From assembly GCA_017463665.1 (NCBI GenBank), contig JAFTOT010000075.1, positions 1 through 42,062 of the forward strand: a stretch of 42,062 nt of DNA, read 5' to 3'. Shown one piece after another: positions 30,322-36,994 of the stretch (the first letter of the stretch is position 1; each line of letters starts with the position of its first letter). This stretch comes from Clostridia bacterium. GTDB taxonomy: Bacteria > Bacillota > Clostridia > Oscillospirales > CAG-272. A program made the position numbers and the translations under genes. The notes under the pieces are model-generated. The model had not been told where the DNA came from. It saw nothing but the letters and a program-made list of their open reading frames with translations, and ran no database searches.

Positions 30322-32223
30322 ATGACACATACAGCAGACGTCGGCGTGATCGGCGCGGGGCATGCGGGCATCGAAGCCGCGCTTGCCTGCGCAAGGCTCG
30401 GTCTTGACACCGTACTTTTTACCATAAACCTCGATTCCATCGGCAACATGCCCTGCAACCCGTCGATCGGCGGCACCGGCAAGGGGCACCTTGTCTTTGA
30501 GATCGACGCGCTGGGCGGCGAAATGGGACGCGCCGCCGACCTTGTCACCCTGCAAAGCCGCACGCTCAACCTCGGCAAAGGCGCGGCGGTGCATTCCAAG
30601 CGCATTCAGGCAGACCGCCAAAAGTACCGCGCACTGATGAAGCACACGGTTGAAACGACCGAGCATCTACGCCTGGTACAAAGCGAGATCAAGGAAATTC
30701 AAGTCGAAGAAACGAACGGCGAAAAGCACATTCGCGCGGTCGTCAGTGCGCTCGGCGAGGTCTGGAACGTCCGCGCCGCCATTCTCTGCACAGGCACCTA
30801 CCTTTCGAGCGAAATTTTCGTCGGCGACCGCTCCTACAAGAGCGGCCCCGACGGACTCATGGGCGCAGAGGGACTTTCGGACTCGCTGCGTGCGCTCGGC
30901 GTGACGCTGATGCGCTTCAAAACGGGTACGCCCGCGCGTGTCAAACGCGCCAGCATCGACTTTACAAGGCTCGAAGTGCAGCCGGGCGAGGAGATCATCA
31001 CGCCCTACTCTGTAAAGACCGATCCGCACGCCTTTGACGCCCTCGAACAGATCCCCTGCCACATTGTTTACACCAATCAAAAGACGCACGAGATCATCAA
31101 AAGCAACATCACGCGCAGTGCGATGTACTCGGGCAAGATCCACGGCACGGGCCCGCGCTACTGCCCCTCGATCGAGGACAAGCTCACCCGCTTTGCCGAC
31201 AAGGAGCGCCACCAGCTCTTTGTAGAGCCGATGGGCGAGAACACCGAGGAAATGTACATCCAGGGCTTCTCCACTTCGCTCCCGCTCGACGTGCAGCATG
31301 AAATGCTGCATTCGCTCGACGGCTTTGCCAATGCCGAGATCATGCGCTACGCCTACGCCATCGAGTACGACTGCATCGACCCGACCGAGCTCTATCCCAC
31401 GCTGGAATGCAAGCGCATCGCGGGGCTCTACGGCGCGGGACAATTCAACGGCACCTCGGGCTATGAGGAAGCCGCCGCGCAGGGACTCGTCGCGGGCATC
31501 AACGCCGCGATGAAGCTGCTGGGCAAAGAACCGCTCATCCTCACGCGCGCCAGCTCCTACATCGGCACGCTGATCGACGACCTTGTCACCAAGGGAACGA
31601 ACGAGCCCTACCGCATTATGACCTCGCGCAGCGAGTACCGTCTGATCCTGCGCCAGGACAACGCAGACGAGCGCCTTACCCCCCTCGGACACCGCGTGGG
31701 GCTGGTCTCGGACGAGCGCTATGCCGCCTTCCTTGAAAAGCAAAAGCAGATCGAGGACGAGATCGCGCGCATACAGTCTACCAACCTTTCGCCGAGCGCA
31801 GAACTCAACGCCCTGCTCCGCGAGCAGGGTTCCACCGAGGTCACCACGGGTATCAAGCTCTGCGACCTGCTTCGCCGCCCCGAGCTCTCCTATGCCGCGC
31901 TCGCACCCGTGGATGCAAACCGCCCCGACCTGCCGCGCAGTGTATGGATGGGTGCGGAGATCCGCATCAAGTACGAGGGCTACATCCGCCGCGAGCTTGC
32001 CGAGGTGCAGAAACTGCAAAAGCTGGAAGAAAAGCTGCTGCCGCCCGACATCGACTATAACGTCATCGGCGGTCTGCGCATCGAGGCGCGCCAAAAGCTC
32101 TCGAAGATCCGCCCGCTCTCGATCGGGCAGGCAATGCGCATCTCGGGCGTGAACCCCGCCGACATCTCGGTACTGCTCATCCGACTTTCCGAACACGGAG
32201 AAAACGATCATGAACAAAACTGA
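30322..32223 (+). CDS. mnmG: tRNA uridine-5-carboxymethylaminomethyl modification enzyme MnmG (GidA)
   Basis: A 633-residue FAD protein that, with the GTPase MnmE, installs the carboxymethylaminomethyl group at wobble uridine 34. Evidence is the FAD loop GVIGAGHAGIEAALAC, then NPSIGGTGKGHLVFEIDALG, FKTGTPARV, the signature GLYGAGQFNGTSGYEEAAAQ, SRSEYRLILRQDNAD and the C-terminal helical domain ending in KLSKIRPLSIGQAMRISGVN. The ATG at 30322 is chosen because the longer frame would translate the repeat element; AAGGGTG lies upstream and the mature N-terminus then matches the family. It overlaps rsmG by 14 bases. Confidence 0.96.
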   Translation: MTHTADVGVIGAGHAGIEAALACARLGLDTVLFTINLDSIGNMPCNPSIGGTGKGHLVFEIDALGGEMGRAADLVTLQSRTLNLGKGAAVHSKRIQADRQKYRALMKHTVETTEHLRLVQSEIKEIQVEETNGEKHIRAVVSALGEVWNVRAAILCTGTYLSSEIFVGDRSYKSGPDGLMGAEGLSDSLRALGVTLMRFKTGTPARVKRASIDFTRLEVQPGEEIITPYSVKTDPHAFDALEQIPCHIVYTNQKTHEIIKSNITRSAMYSGKIHGTGPRYCPSIEDKLTRFADKERHQLFVEPMGENTEEMYIQGFSTSLPLDVQHEMLHSLDGFANAEIMRYAYAIEYDCIDPTELYPTLECKRIAGLYGAGQFNGTSGYEEAAAQGLVAGINAAMKLLGKEPLILTRASSYIGTLIDDLVTKGTNEPYRIMTSRSEYRLILRQDNADERLTPLGHRVGLVSDERYAAFLEKQKQIEDEIARIQSTNLSPSAELNALLREQGSTEVTTGIKLCDLLRRPELSYAALAPVDANRPDLPRSVWMGAEIRIKYEGYIRRELAEVQKLQKLEEKLLPPDIDYNVIGGLRIEARQKLSKIRPLSIGQAMRISGVNPADISVLLIRLSEHGENDHEQN

Positions 32224-32968
32224 AATTATTTTAAATAAAGAAGAATTCTTCTCGGAATACCGCCGCATCTTCACCGAAAATAACCTCGCGCACTTCATCT
32301 CGGACACGCTTATGGAAAAGTTCTACGCGCTGACCGAATACATGCTCGAGCAGAACGCAGTGATGAACCTCACCGCCATCACCGAGCCGAGCGAGGTCAT
32401 TTTGAAGCACTATGCCGACAGCCTGACCGTAGCGGAGTACATCGAAAACGGCAAGAGCGTGATCGATGTCGGCTGCGGCGCGGGATTCCCCTCCCTGCCG
32501 CTCGCCATTGCGCGTTCCGATCTTGCGATCACCGCGATCGACTCGACCGACAAGCGCATTGTCTATGTCCGCGAGTGTGCACGGCGCCTCGGACTTAACA
32601 ACCTCACGGCGAAGACCGCGCGCGCCGAGGATGCTGCCGCGACCGACATGCGCGGCAAATACGATTACGCCACGGCGCGTGCCGTTGCAAGGCTTAACAT
32701 CCTCGCCGAATACTGCATCCCCTTTTTGAAAGTCGGCGGCGTATTTTTGCCGATGAAGGCAAAAAGCGGCGCGGAAGAAATGAATGAGGCGAAAAACGCC
32801 TTTGCCACCCTTCATGCAAAAGTGCTGTTTTCCAAGGAATTTTTCCTTGCGGATACAAAAAACGAGGGCGAGCCGCAGACAAGACTGATCGCGGGCATTG
32901 AAAAATGCGCGCCGACCGAAAAAATTTATCCAAGAAATAATGCACAAATCAAGAAAAAGCCGCTTTAA
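32210..32968 (+). CDS. rsmG: 16S rRNA (guanine(527)-N7)-methyltransferase
   Basis: A 252-residue Rossmann methyltransferase (GidB) that modifies G527 of 16S rRNA. Motifs are NLTAITEPSEVILKHYADSL (53-72), the SAM loop VIDVGCGAGFPSLPLAIA (84-101) and AIDSTDKRIVYVRE. The ATARAVARLNILAEYC segment and YPRNNAQIKKKPL end are family-typical. It is translationally coupled to mnmG (14-base overlap), an almost universal Firmicutes arrangement. It is slightly longer than the usual ~238 residues. The terminator stem at 32951 overlaps its stop. Confidence 0.95.
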   Translation: MNKTEIILNKEEFFSEYRRIFTENNLAHFISDTLMEKFYALTEYMLEQNAVMNLTAITEPSEVILKHYADSLTVAEYIENGKSVIDVGCGAGFPSLPLAIARSDLAITAIDSTDKRIVYVRECARRLGLNNLTAKTARAEDAAATDMRGKYDYATARAVARLNILAEYCIPFLKVGGVFLPMKAKSGAEEMNEAKNAFATLHAKVLFSKEFFLADTKNEGEPQTRLIAGIEKCAPTEKIYPRNNAQIKKKPL

Positions 32969-32987
32969 ATTGCGGCTTTTTTCTTTT
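32951..32987 (+). terminator. Terminator after mnmG-rsmG
   Basis: Stem AAGAAAAAGCCGC / GCGGCTTTTTTCTT around an 8-base loop, with TTTTTTCTTTT on the plus strand. It overlaps the last codons of rsmG. Confidence 0.88.
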
Positions 32988-33299
32988 CTGCGGCACAAAT
33001 GCGGCGCGGTGCGCCGCGAAACGCCGCTTTTTCGGCAAAACGCGGCGGGAAATACCATCGCGGTTTCTTTTTTTATTTCCAAGGGAAAAGTTGTAGCATA
33101 AAAAGGCAATCCCCCGCCCGCAATATGCATGTATGTTCGTTCGGCCTCTCCTTGCCGTCATCCTCGAGCGAAGCCACCCCACAAGATCCTTCGCTTCGCT
33201 CAAGGATGACGGTGGGGTGGCAATAGCGAAGGATCCCAAAGAGAGGTCGGACACGACAAAAGTCTCCCGGGCGGAATACAAACGAAAGGAAGTAGATAT
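32969..33299. other. Non-coding gap between rsmG and noc
   Basis: This 331-base stretch contains the tail of the terminator, a very GC-rich hairpin cluster at about 33000-33053 (GCGGCGCGG-TG-CGCCGC type) and the interleaved inverted-repeat element at 33157-33220. A promoter for noc must lie here, but I cannot place one convincingly. No gene is seen. Confidence 0.6.
33157..33220. repeat. Interleaved double inverted repeat
   Basis: Arm A (33157-33173, GTCATCCTCGAGCGAAG) pairs with 33194-33210 (one mismatch), while arm B (33174-33182, CCACCCCAC) pairs with 33212-33220. Order A-B-A'-B' means the two stems are interleaved, not nested. GCGAAGGATCC just beyond repeats part of the inner segment. Confidence 0.78.
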
Positions 33300-34175
33300 A
33301 TGAACCTGCTGCAAAATTTTCTCCCGCGCTTCTCCGAGAAAAACGATGCCGAAGCGCTCGATCGCGTACATAAGATCCCTGTTTGCCGCATCCTGCCGAA
33401 CCCCGCTCAGCCACGCAAGTATTTTGACAGCAACGAGACGCTGCGCCTTGCCGACAGCATTCGCCTGCACGGTATTCTCCAGCCGCTCTGCGTACGCAAA
33501 CCTGTGAGTGAAGGAGACCTTGACGATTTCGGCGGCGTATATGAGCTGATCTCGGGCGAACGGCGGCTGCGCGCAGCAAAACTGCTCGGACTCGCCGAAG
33601 TCCCCTGCATCATCATCGAAGCGGACAGCCTGCGCTCGGCAGAGCTTGCCATCATCGAGAACCTGCAGCGCGAAGATCTCAACATCTTTGAAGAAGCGTC
33701 CGCCATCGCCGCGCTGATCGACCTCTACGGGCTCACCCAAGAGGAAGTCGCGGCAAAGCTCTCCGCGAGCCAGTCCTATGTGGCAAACAAGCTGCGCCTA
33801 CTACGCTTTGACGAGCTCGAACAGCGCACCATTCTCGAAAAGCACCTCACCGAGCGGCACGCGCGCGCCCTGCTCCGCATCGCCGATCCCAAAATGCGAA
33901 AAGCCGCACTCGACACCATCGTGGAGCGCGGCTACAACGTCGCCGAGACCGAAGGCTTTGTCGCAAAGCTCATCGAGGAGACCGCCCCGCAAAAAGCGCC
34001 GTCCAAGCCGCGCACCGCGCTGGTCAAGGACATCCGCATTTTCTACAACACCCTCGACCGCGCCGTAGACATCATGCACCGCGCCGGCATCGACGCAAAA
34101 TCCCAGAAAAAAGACCTCGGCGACGTGTACGAAATCACGGTGAGGATCCCGAAGTGCAAGACGGAGGAAGTGTAG
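33300..34175 (+). CDS. noc: ParB-like nucleoid occlusion protein Noc
   Basis: A 291-residue ParB/Noc DNA-binding protein. The N-terminal CTPase/ParB domain shows LPNPAQPRKYFDSNETLRLA (32-51), GERRLRAAKLLGL (86-98) and the ENLQREDLN motif (120-128). The central helix-turn-helix is LTQEEVAAKLSASQSYVANK (145-164). Position after mnmG-rsmG is where Bacillus and many Clostridia carry noc rather than parB. An N-terminal amphipathic stretch (MNLLQNFLPRF) matches the membrane-targeting helix expected for Noc, which couples chromosome position to Z-ring inhibition. AAAGGAAG precedes the ATG. Its last 12 codons are duplicated in diverged form at 35221-35256. Confidence 0.9.
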   Translation: MNLLQNFLPRFSEKNDAEALDRVHKIPVCRILPNPAQPRKYFDSNETLRLADSIRLHGILQPLCVRKPVSEGDLDDFGGVYELISGERRLRAAKLLGLAEVPCIIIEADSLRSAELAIIENLQREDLNIFEEASAIAALIDLYGLTQEEVAAKLSASQSYVANKLRLLRFDELEQRTILEKHLTERHARALLRIADPKMRKAALDTIVERGYNVAETEGFVAKLIEETAPQKAPSKPRTALVKDIRIFYNTLDRAVDIMHRAGIDAKSQKKDLGDVYEITVRIPKCKTEEV

Positions 34176-34183
34176 AGGAAAAG
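34136..34183 (+). repeat. 3' end of noc, native copy of a flanking duplication
   Basis: This segment matches 35221-35268 at about 39 of 48 positions. Both copies encode VRIPKCKTEEV in the same frame with mostly third-position differences. Confidence 0.8.
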
Positions 34184-34198
34184 CGGAATAACCAAATT

Positions 34199-35098
34199 TT
34201 ATGATTTTAACACGTTCAAATAATCGTCCAAGCGTTGATTCACATATTCTGCAATAAGCGTTATCATTGCATCAGCGTTGCCATCACGATAATACGAGTC
34301 AAACGCCTGATAATACCGCTTGCGATCGGCAAACTTAACATTGATCGCAGGATAGCCGTTTCTAATAAGTTCAAGGTTCAGCAAAAGTCTGCCGGTTCTG
34401 CCGTTGCCGTCAATAAACGGATGAATACCCTCGAACTCAAGATGAAAAAGAGCAATACGTTTTACAACCGGCATGATTTGCTCTCGCGCATTGTTATTGC
34501 GAATCAGTTCTTCCATCTTAGGTGCAATCAAATACGGCTGTACAGGCTCGGTATATGCACCCATGATTCTGACGGGAATACGGCGATACACGCCTTTGTC
34601 CTCCGGCTGATGCATTAAAACAAGTGAATGGATATTTTTTATTGTAGATTCATTCAGCGGAACATCTTTGGTTGCGATCTCCCTCACATACAGAAAAGCA
34701 TCCCGATGACCGACTGCTTCCAGGTGGTCTTTGAGAGGTTTTTGGTCAACCGTCATGCCTTCAAGAACCATAGCAGTTTCTTGCAAAGTGAGAGTGTTTC
34801 CTTCGATTGCATTGGAATTATAGGTGAACTCCACCATAAACTCCTGACGCAAGCGATTGAGCTCTCCTTGCGTAAGCGGACGCATGGCAGCAAGACGAGC
34901 TTTTTTCTCTTCAATGATCTGCAACAGATCGGTTTTGGTTCTCCTGCCATCGATCGGTTTTTCTGCGTTTTCGGGAATCATATACAGATTCCCTTTGCGG
35001 ATAACGCCGTCTATTTTCCCCTCAGCACATAAAATACGCACTCGCCGTGCCGATATTCCCCACTTCTCTGCTGCTTTTGATACTTTTATATATTCCAT
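34199..35098 (-). CDS. Fic-domain protein (AMPylator-type) with N-terminal helix-turn-helix
   Basis: A 299-residue protein. The N-terminus (4-41, VSKAAEKWGISARRVRILCA then EGKIDGVIRKGNLYMIP) is a MerR/excisionase-like DNA-binding domain. Residues 95-101, SNAIEGN, are the inhibitory (S/T)xxxE(G/N) helix placed N-terminal to the Fic core, making it a class II Fic. The catalytic motif HPFIDGNGRTGR (226-237) is complete. Class II enzymes transfer AMP to protein hydroxyls and are self-restrained by the inhibitory Glu. TGGAGG precedes the ATG at 35098 by 8 bases; the longer TTG start overlaps that site. Base composition is visibly more AT-rich than the core genes. It converges on noc with 23 bases between stops and no terminator. 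Confidence 0.92.
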   Translation of the reverse strand: MEYIKVSKAAEKWGISARRVRILCAEGKIDGVIRKGNLYMIPENAEKPIDGRRTKTDLLQIIEEKKARLAAMRPLTQGELNRLRQEFMVEFTYNSNAIEGNTLTLQETAMVLEGMTVDQKPLKDHLEAVGHRDAFLYVREIATKDVPLNESTIKNIHSLVLMHQPEDKGVYRRIPVRIMGAYTEPVQPYLIAPKMEELIRNNNAREQIMPVVKRIALFHLEFEGIHPFIDGNGRTGRLLLNLELIRNGYPAINVKFADRKRYYQAFDSYYRDGNADAMITLIAEYVNQRLDDYLNVLKS

Positions 35099-35117
35099 AT
35101 GCGTTACCTCCAAAATA

Positions 35118-35130
35118 TATACTTAGTATA
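35118..35130. promoter_or_regulatory. Palindromic operator over the fic promoter -10
   Basis: TATACT-T-AGTATA is a perfect 13-base palindrome that includes the -10 box of the fic promoter. The N-terminal helix-turn-helix of Fic itself is a candidate ligand. Confidence 0.5.
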
Positions 35131-35153
35131 CCGCATTTTAGGAATAATAGCAA
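35125..35153 (-). promoter_or_regulatory. Promoter of fic
   Basis: Minus strand TTGCTA (35153-35148), 17-base spacer, TATACT (35130-35125), 27 bases ahead of the start codon. Confidence 0.75.
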
Positions 35154-35220
35154 TCGGATTTTTATATTTTTGTCGCTTAAAATTCCTTTTTTTAAAATAT
35201 CGGGAACAATAAAGACCGGG

Positions 35221-35268
35221 CACCGTAAGGATCCCGAAGTGTAAAACGGAAGAAGTGTGGGGGATGAG
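35221..35268 (+). pseudogene. Diverged second copy of the noc 3' end
   Basis: In frame it reads VRIPKCKTEEV like the end of noc, but the stop is changed (TGT-AG to TGT-GG) so the frame runs on through WGMRV to a TAG at 35272-35274. Differences from 34136-34183 are mostly synonymous, so this is DNA that evolved as noc in another lineage and not random similarity. Just beyond it is a nested hairpin (35272-35313). Confidence 0.75.
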
Positions 35269-35334
35269 AGTTTAGGCATACCAACATCTCCGCCCGAGAT
35301 GTGAGTGCCCTAACCATTCATTTACAAAACAAAC

Positions 35335-35622
35335 CTAATTTGAAGCCAGCTGTTCCGCAGTAATCAATGCTTCTGTTGCGATTTTTGTTCCCATGCAGAA
35401 GCCATCGCAAAAAGCCTGCTCAACGGTTACGATCATATATTCCGTAAAGCAATTCTTATACTTTTCAAAGATCATCTTTTGATTTTCATTCAAAACCGCT
35501 TCCAGCTTTTCAAGGTTATTTTGCATTAAATCTTCCAGTTGCCGCATTTCCGAATTGTTCTTGCCTGAATGTCGAACCGGTTCAAGATTACCATTCCAAA
35601 GTTGCGCAATCGTTTTTGTCAT
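35335..35622 (-). CDS. DUF6809-type small protein
   Basis: A 95-residue, predicted mostly helical cytoplasmic protein. The start TKTIAQLWNGNLEPVRHSGK, a central coiled-coil-prone segment (LEDLMQNNLEKLEAVLNENQ) and YMIVTVEQAFCDGFCMGTKI are the features of the DUF6809 family found in Firmicutes accessory DNA. The function is unknown. The ATG at 35622 follows TGAGGTGA; the longer frame would cover the promoter. It is transcribed divergently from the ribbon-helix-helix gene through a shared operator region, which suggests joint repression. Confidence 0.8.
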   Translation of the reverse strand: MTKTIAQLWNGNLEPVRHSGKNNSEMRQLEDLMQNNLEKLEAVLNENQKMIFEKYKNCFTEYMIVTVEQAFCDGFCMGTKIATEALITAEQLASN

Positions 35623-35659
35623 ATATGTCACCTCAAAAATCAATAGTGGTACCACTCGG

Positions 35660-35688
35660 ATTATATCACAGTGATACCACTATTTCAA
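35660..35688 (-). promoter_or_regulatory. Promoter of the DUF6809 gene
   Basis: Minus strand TTGAAA (35688-35683), 17-base spacer, perfect TATAAT (35665-35660). One operator pair occupies the spacer. Confidence 0.82.
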
Positions 35689-35739
35689 GGGAGTAGGCTA
35701 AAATTCTACGAAATAGCCAAAATGTACCACCGTGGTATC

Positions 35740-35768
35740 TTGCAAGTTGTACAAAGGTGGTATATAAT
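35740..35768 (+). promoter_or_regulatory. Promoter of the RHH repressor gene
   Basis: TTGCAA (35740-35745), 17-base spacer, perfect TATAAT (35763-35768); GTGGTA lies in the spacer directly before the -10. Confidence 0.82.
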
Positions 35769-35785
35769 GATACCGAGGTGGTAAT

Positions 35786-35938
35786 ATGACAAACAAAATC
35801 CAAGTAAATCTGCGTCTGCCCGCAGAAGTGATTCAACAACTGAAAGCAGAAGCCGAAAAACAAAAAAGAAGCGTGAACAATCTACTGGAAGTTATCATCG
35901 AAGAATATCTGCAAAAATCCGATTCACAGAATATGTAA
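35786..35938 (+). CDS. Ribbon-helix-helix (CopG/Arc-type) repressor, 50 residues
   Basis: A small DNA-binding protein. Translation gives MTNKIQVNLRLPAEVIQQLK, then AEAEKQKRSVNNLLEVIIEE and YLQKSDSQNM. Residues 4-11 (KIQVNLRL) form the DNA-contacting beta ribbon. LPAEVIQQLKAEAEKQ is helix A, and SVNNLLEVIIEEYLQ is helix B with the conserved (S/R)-N turn. It works as a dimer. GAGGTGG provides a strong ribosome binding site that is itself inside an operator. It is the obvious ligand for the surrounding GTGGTA array. It resembles antitoxin-type RHH proteins, but no adjacent toxin is evident unless the DUF6809 protein plays that part. Confidence 0.9.
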   Translation: MTNKIQVNLRLPAEVIQQLKAEAEKQKRSVNNLLEVIIEEYLQKSDSQNM

Positions 35939-35943
35939 AACCA

Positions 35944-35976
35944 AAAACAGGTGCCGGCACAGCCGACACCTGTTTT
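35944..35976 (+). terminator. Terminator of the RHH gene
   Basis: A 15-base stem with one mismatch (AAAACAGGTG-C-CGGC with its complement), loop ACA, ending in TTTTCTAT. It lies 5 bases after the stop codon. Confidence 0.87.
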
Positions 35977-36021
35977 CTATTATAAATAAAATCCTTGTTT
36001 TAAAGACGGACGATGCGCAAC

Positions 36022-36162
36022 CTCAAATCTTCGATTTGAGCTAACTTTAAAACTCCTTACAGGTCGCGAGCGGTTGAGCGCGACTGTAAGTCGATAGGAA
36101 CGAAGTTCCTTAGTCGCTGAGACTTGCGACCTCATCCAGTCGAAAGTCTTGACTTTCGACTG
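36022..36162. repeat. Cluster of palindromes at the island boundary
   Basis: The segment contains CTCAAATC-TTC-GATTTGAG (36022-36040), an outer pair GGTCGC (36062-36067)/GCGACC (36126-36131) enclosing AGGAAC-GAA-GTTCCT (36096-36110), and CAGTCGAAAGTC-TT-GACTTTCGACTG (36137-36162). It is non-coding. The last hairpin could terminate the darA transcript, although the T tract is on the plus strand. Confidence 0.7.
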
Positions 36163-36168
36163 ATATTT

Positions 36169-36495
36169 TTACAGCTTTCCCATATCATCGACGTTGAGGA
36201 TGAAGTACGTCGCGCCGCCGACGGTGATCTCGGATTTGATGCCGTCGGGACGGAGACCTTTGCCGAGGGAATTCTGGCTGGGCACGGTGGTTTTATGCTT
36301 GGAGCAATACTTCTTCAAAATCGCAACCAGCTCATCCACGCGTTCGTCCTCGGTGCCGATCAGCAGCGTGGTGTTGCCGACCTGCAGAAAACCGCCCGTG
36401 GTGGAAAGCTTGGTCACGAAGAAGCCATCCGCCGTAAGCGCCGAGGAAGCGATGGCACTGTCATCGTTATGGATAATAGCAAGTACGAGTTTCAT
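36169..36495 (-). CDS. darA: Cyclic-di-AMP receptor, DarA/PstA (PII-like) family
   Basis: A 108-residue PII-like trimeric protein that binds c-di-AMP in Firmicutes. Signatures are KLVLAIIHNDDSAIASSALT at the start, FFVTKLSTTGGFLQVGNTTL (26-45) with the conserved GGFL-x-GNTT nucleotide-binding loop, LIGTEDERVDELV, and VGGATYFILNVDDMGKL at the end. Partners of DarA proteins are largely unknown. AAAGGAG precedes the ATG, 10 bases after the DUF1854 gene, so it is the last gene of the ABC-DUF1854 operon. Confidence 0.93.
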   Translation of the reverse strand: MKLVLAIIHNDDSAIASSALTADGFFVTKLSTTGGFLQVGNTTLLIGTEDERVDELVAILKKYCSKHKTTVPSQNSLGKGLRPDGIKSEITVGGATYFILNVDDMGKL

Positions 36496-36505
36496 AGTGA
36501 CTCCT

Positions 36506-36994
36506 TTAAATTTGAGAATTTAAAACATGTTTACTGTGTTTGTCGAGCTTGGTCCAATCGGGGATCTCATAGCGGTTATCATTGGTATCGCGGATGAGGA
36601 TTCTGCCGTCATAGAGCTGCTTGACATCCGAATGGCGATTCTGGATCTGGAAAGTGCGCTCGCCGCGCTCGGTCATCACCGTCCACGTATTCGAGCCGTA
36701 CTTTTCGTTGATATCGAGCACCGCCGTGATCTCGGGGATCATATAATATTCATGCAGCACCGCGCGAATGATCTCGGCGCTCTCGGGAAGCAAGTTGTTG
36801 ACATCACGGATGATCGCCTGCTCTTTTCCCTTTTTGTCAAGCAGGGTGATATAGCGGTCGCCGCCGCTGACGGGAAAGAGACGGCGCGGTTCAAGATCGG
36901 TGACGACGGTGCCGTCATAGTATTCCATATCCACGAGCGTAAGATCCTTACGTGTGAAACGAACGGTGTCTCCGCCTACATAATTTCTTGCCAT
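36506..36994 (-). CDS. DUF1854 protein partnered with ABC exporter
   Basis: A 162-residue soluble protein of the DUF1854 family: LVDMEYYDGTVVTDLEPRRL, FPVSGGDRYITLLDKKGKEQ, LDINEKYGSNTWTVMTERGE and RHSDVKQLYDGRILIRDTND are the conserved blocks. Members are usually encoded next to an ABC exporter, including systems annotated near cyanophycin genes in Proteobacteria; the mechanism is unknown. The ATG overlaps the stop of the exporter gene by one base (TAATG). It is therefore very probably a dedicated accessory subunit of that exporter. Confidence 0.87.
   Translation of the reverse strand: MARNYVGGDTVRFTRKDLTLVDMEYYDGTVVTDLEPRRLFPVSGGDRYITLLDKKGKEQAIIRDVNNLLPESAEIIRAVLHEYYMIPEITAVLDINEKYGSNTWTVMTERGERTFQIQNRHSDVKQLYDGRILIRDTNDNRYEIPDWTKLDKHSKHVLNSQI

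Larger units (their letters stand above)
35645..35783. promoter_or_regulatory. Operator array of GTGGTA/TACCAC half-sites
   Basis: Inverted pairs of the half-site occur at 35645-35656 (AGTGGTACCACT, perfect), 35670-35681 (AGTGATACCACT), 35725-35737 (TACCAC-C-GTGGTA) and 35771-35783 (TACCGAGGTGGTA), with a single GTGGTA at 35757-35762. The sites fall in the spacers and starts of both divergent promoters and over the ribosome binding site of the RHH gene, as expected for autoregulation by a CopG/Arc-type repressor. Confidence 0.8.

Noticed and set aside
33157-33220. Short repeats considered as a CRISPR array
   Set aside because: There are only two inverted, not direct, repeats, no regular spacers, and no cas genes in the window.
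35047-35244. A 65-codon plus frame upstream of fic
   Set aside because: It is antisense to the fic start and promoter; its end merely overlaps the noc-like duplicate in a different frame.
34199-35938. Fic as the toxin of a Fic/antitoxin pair with the RHH protein
   Set aside because: Fic already carries its own inhibitory motif (class II), has its own promoter and palindrome, and the GTGGTA array is absent from its promoter.
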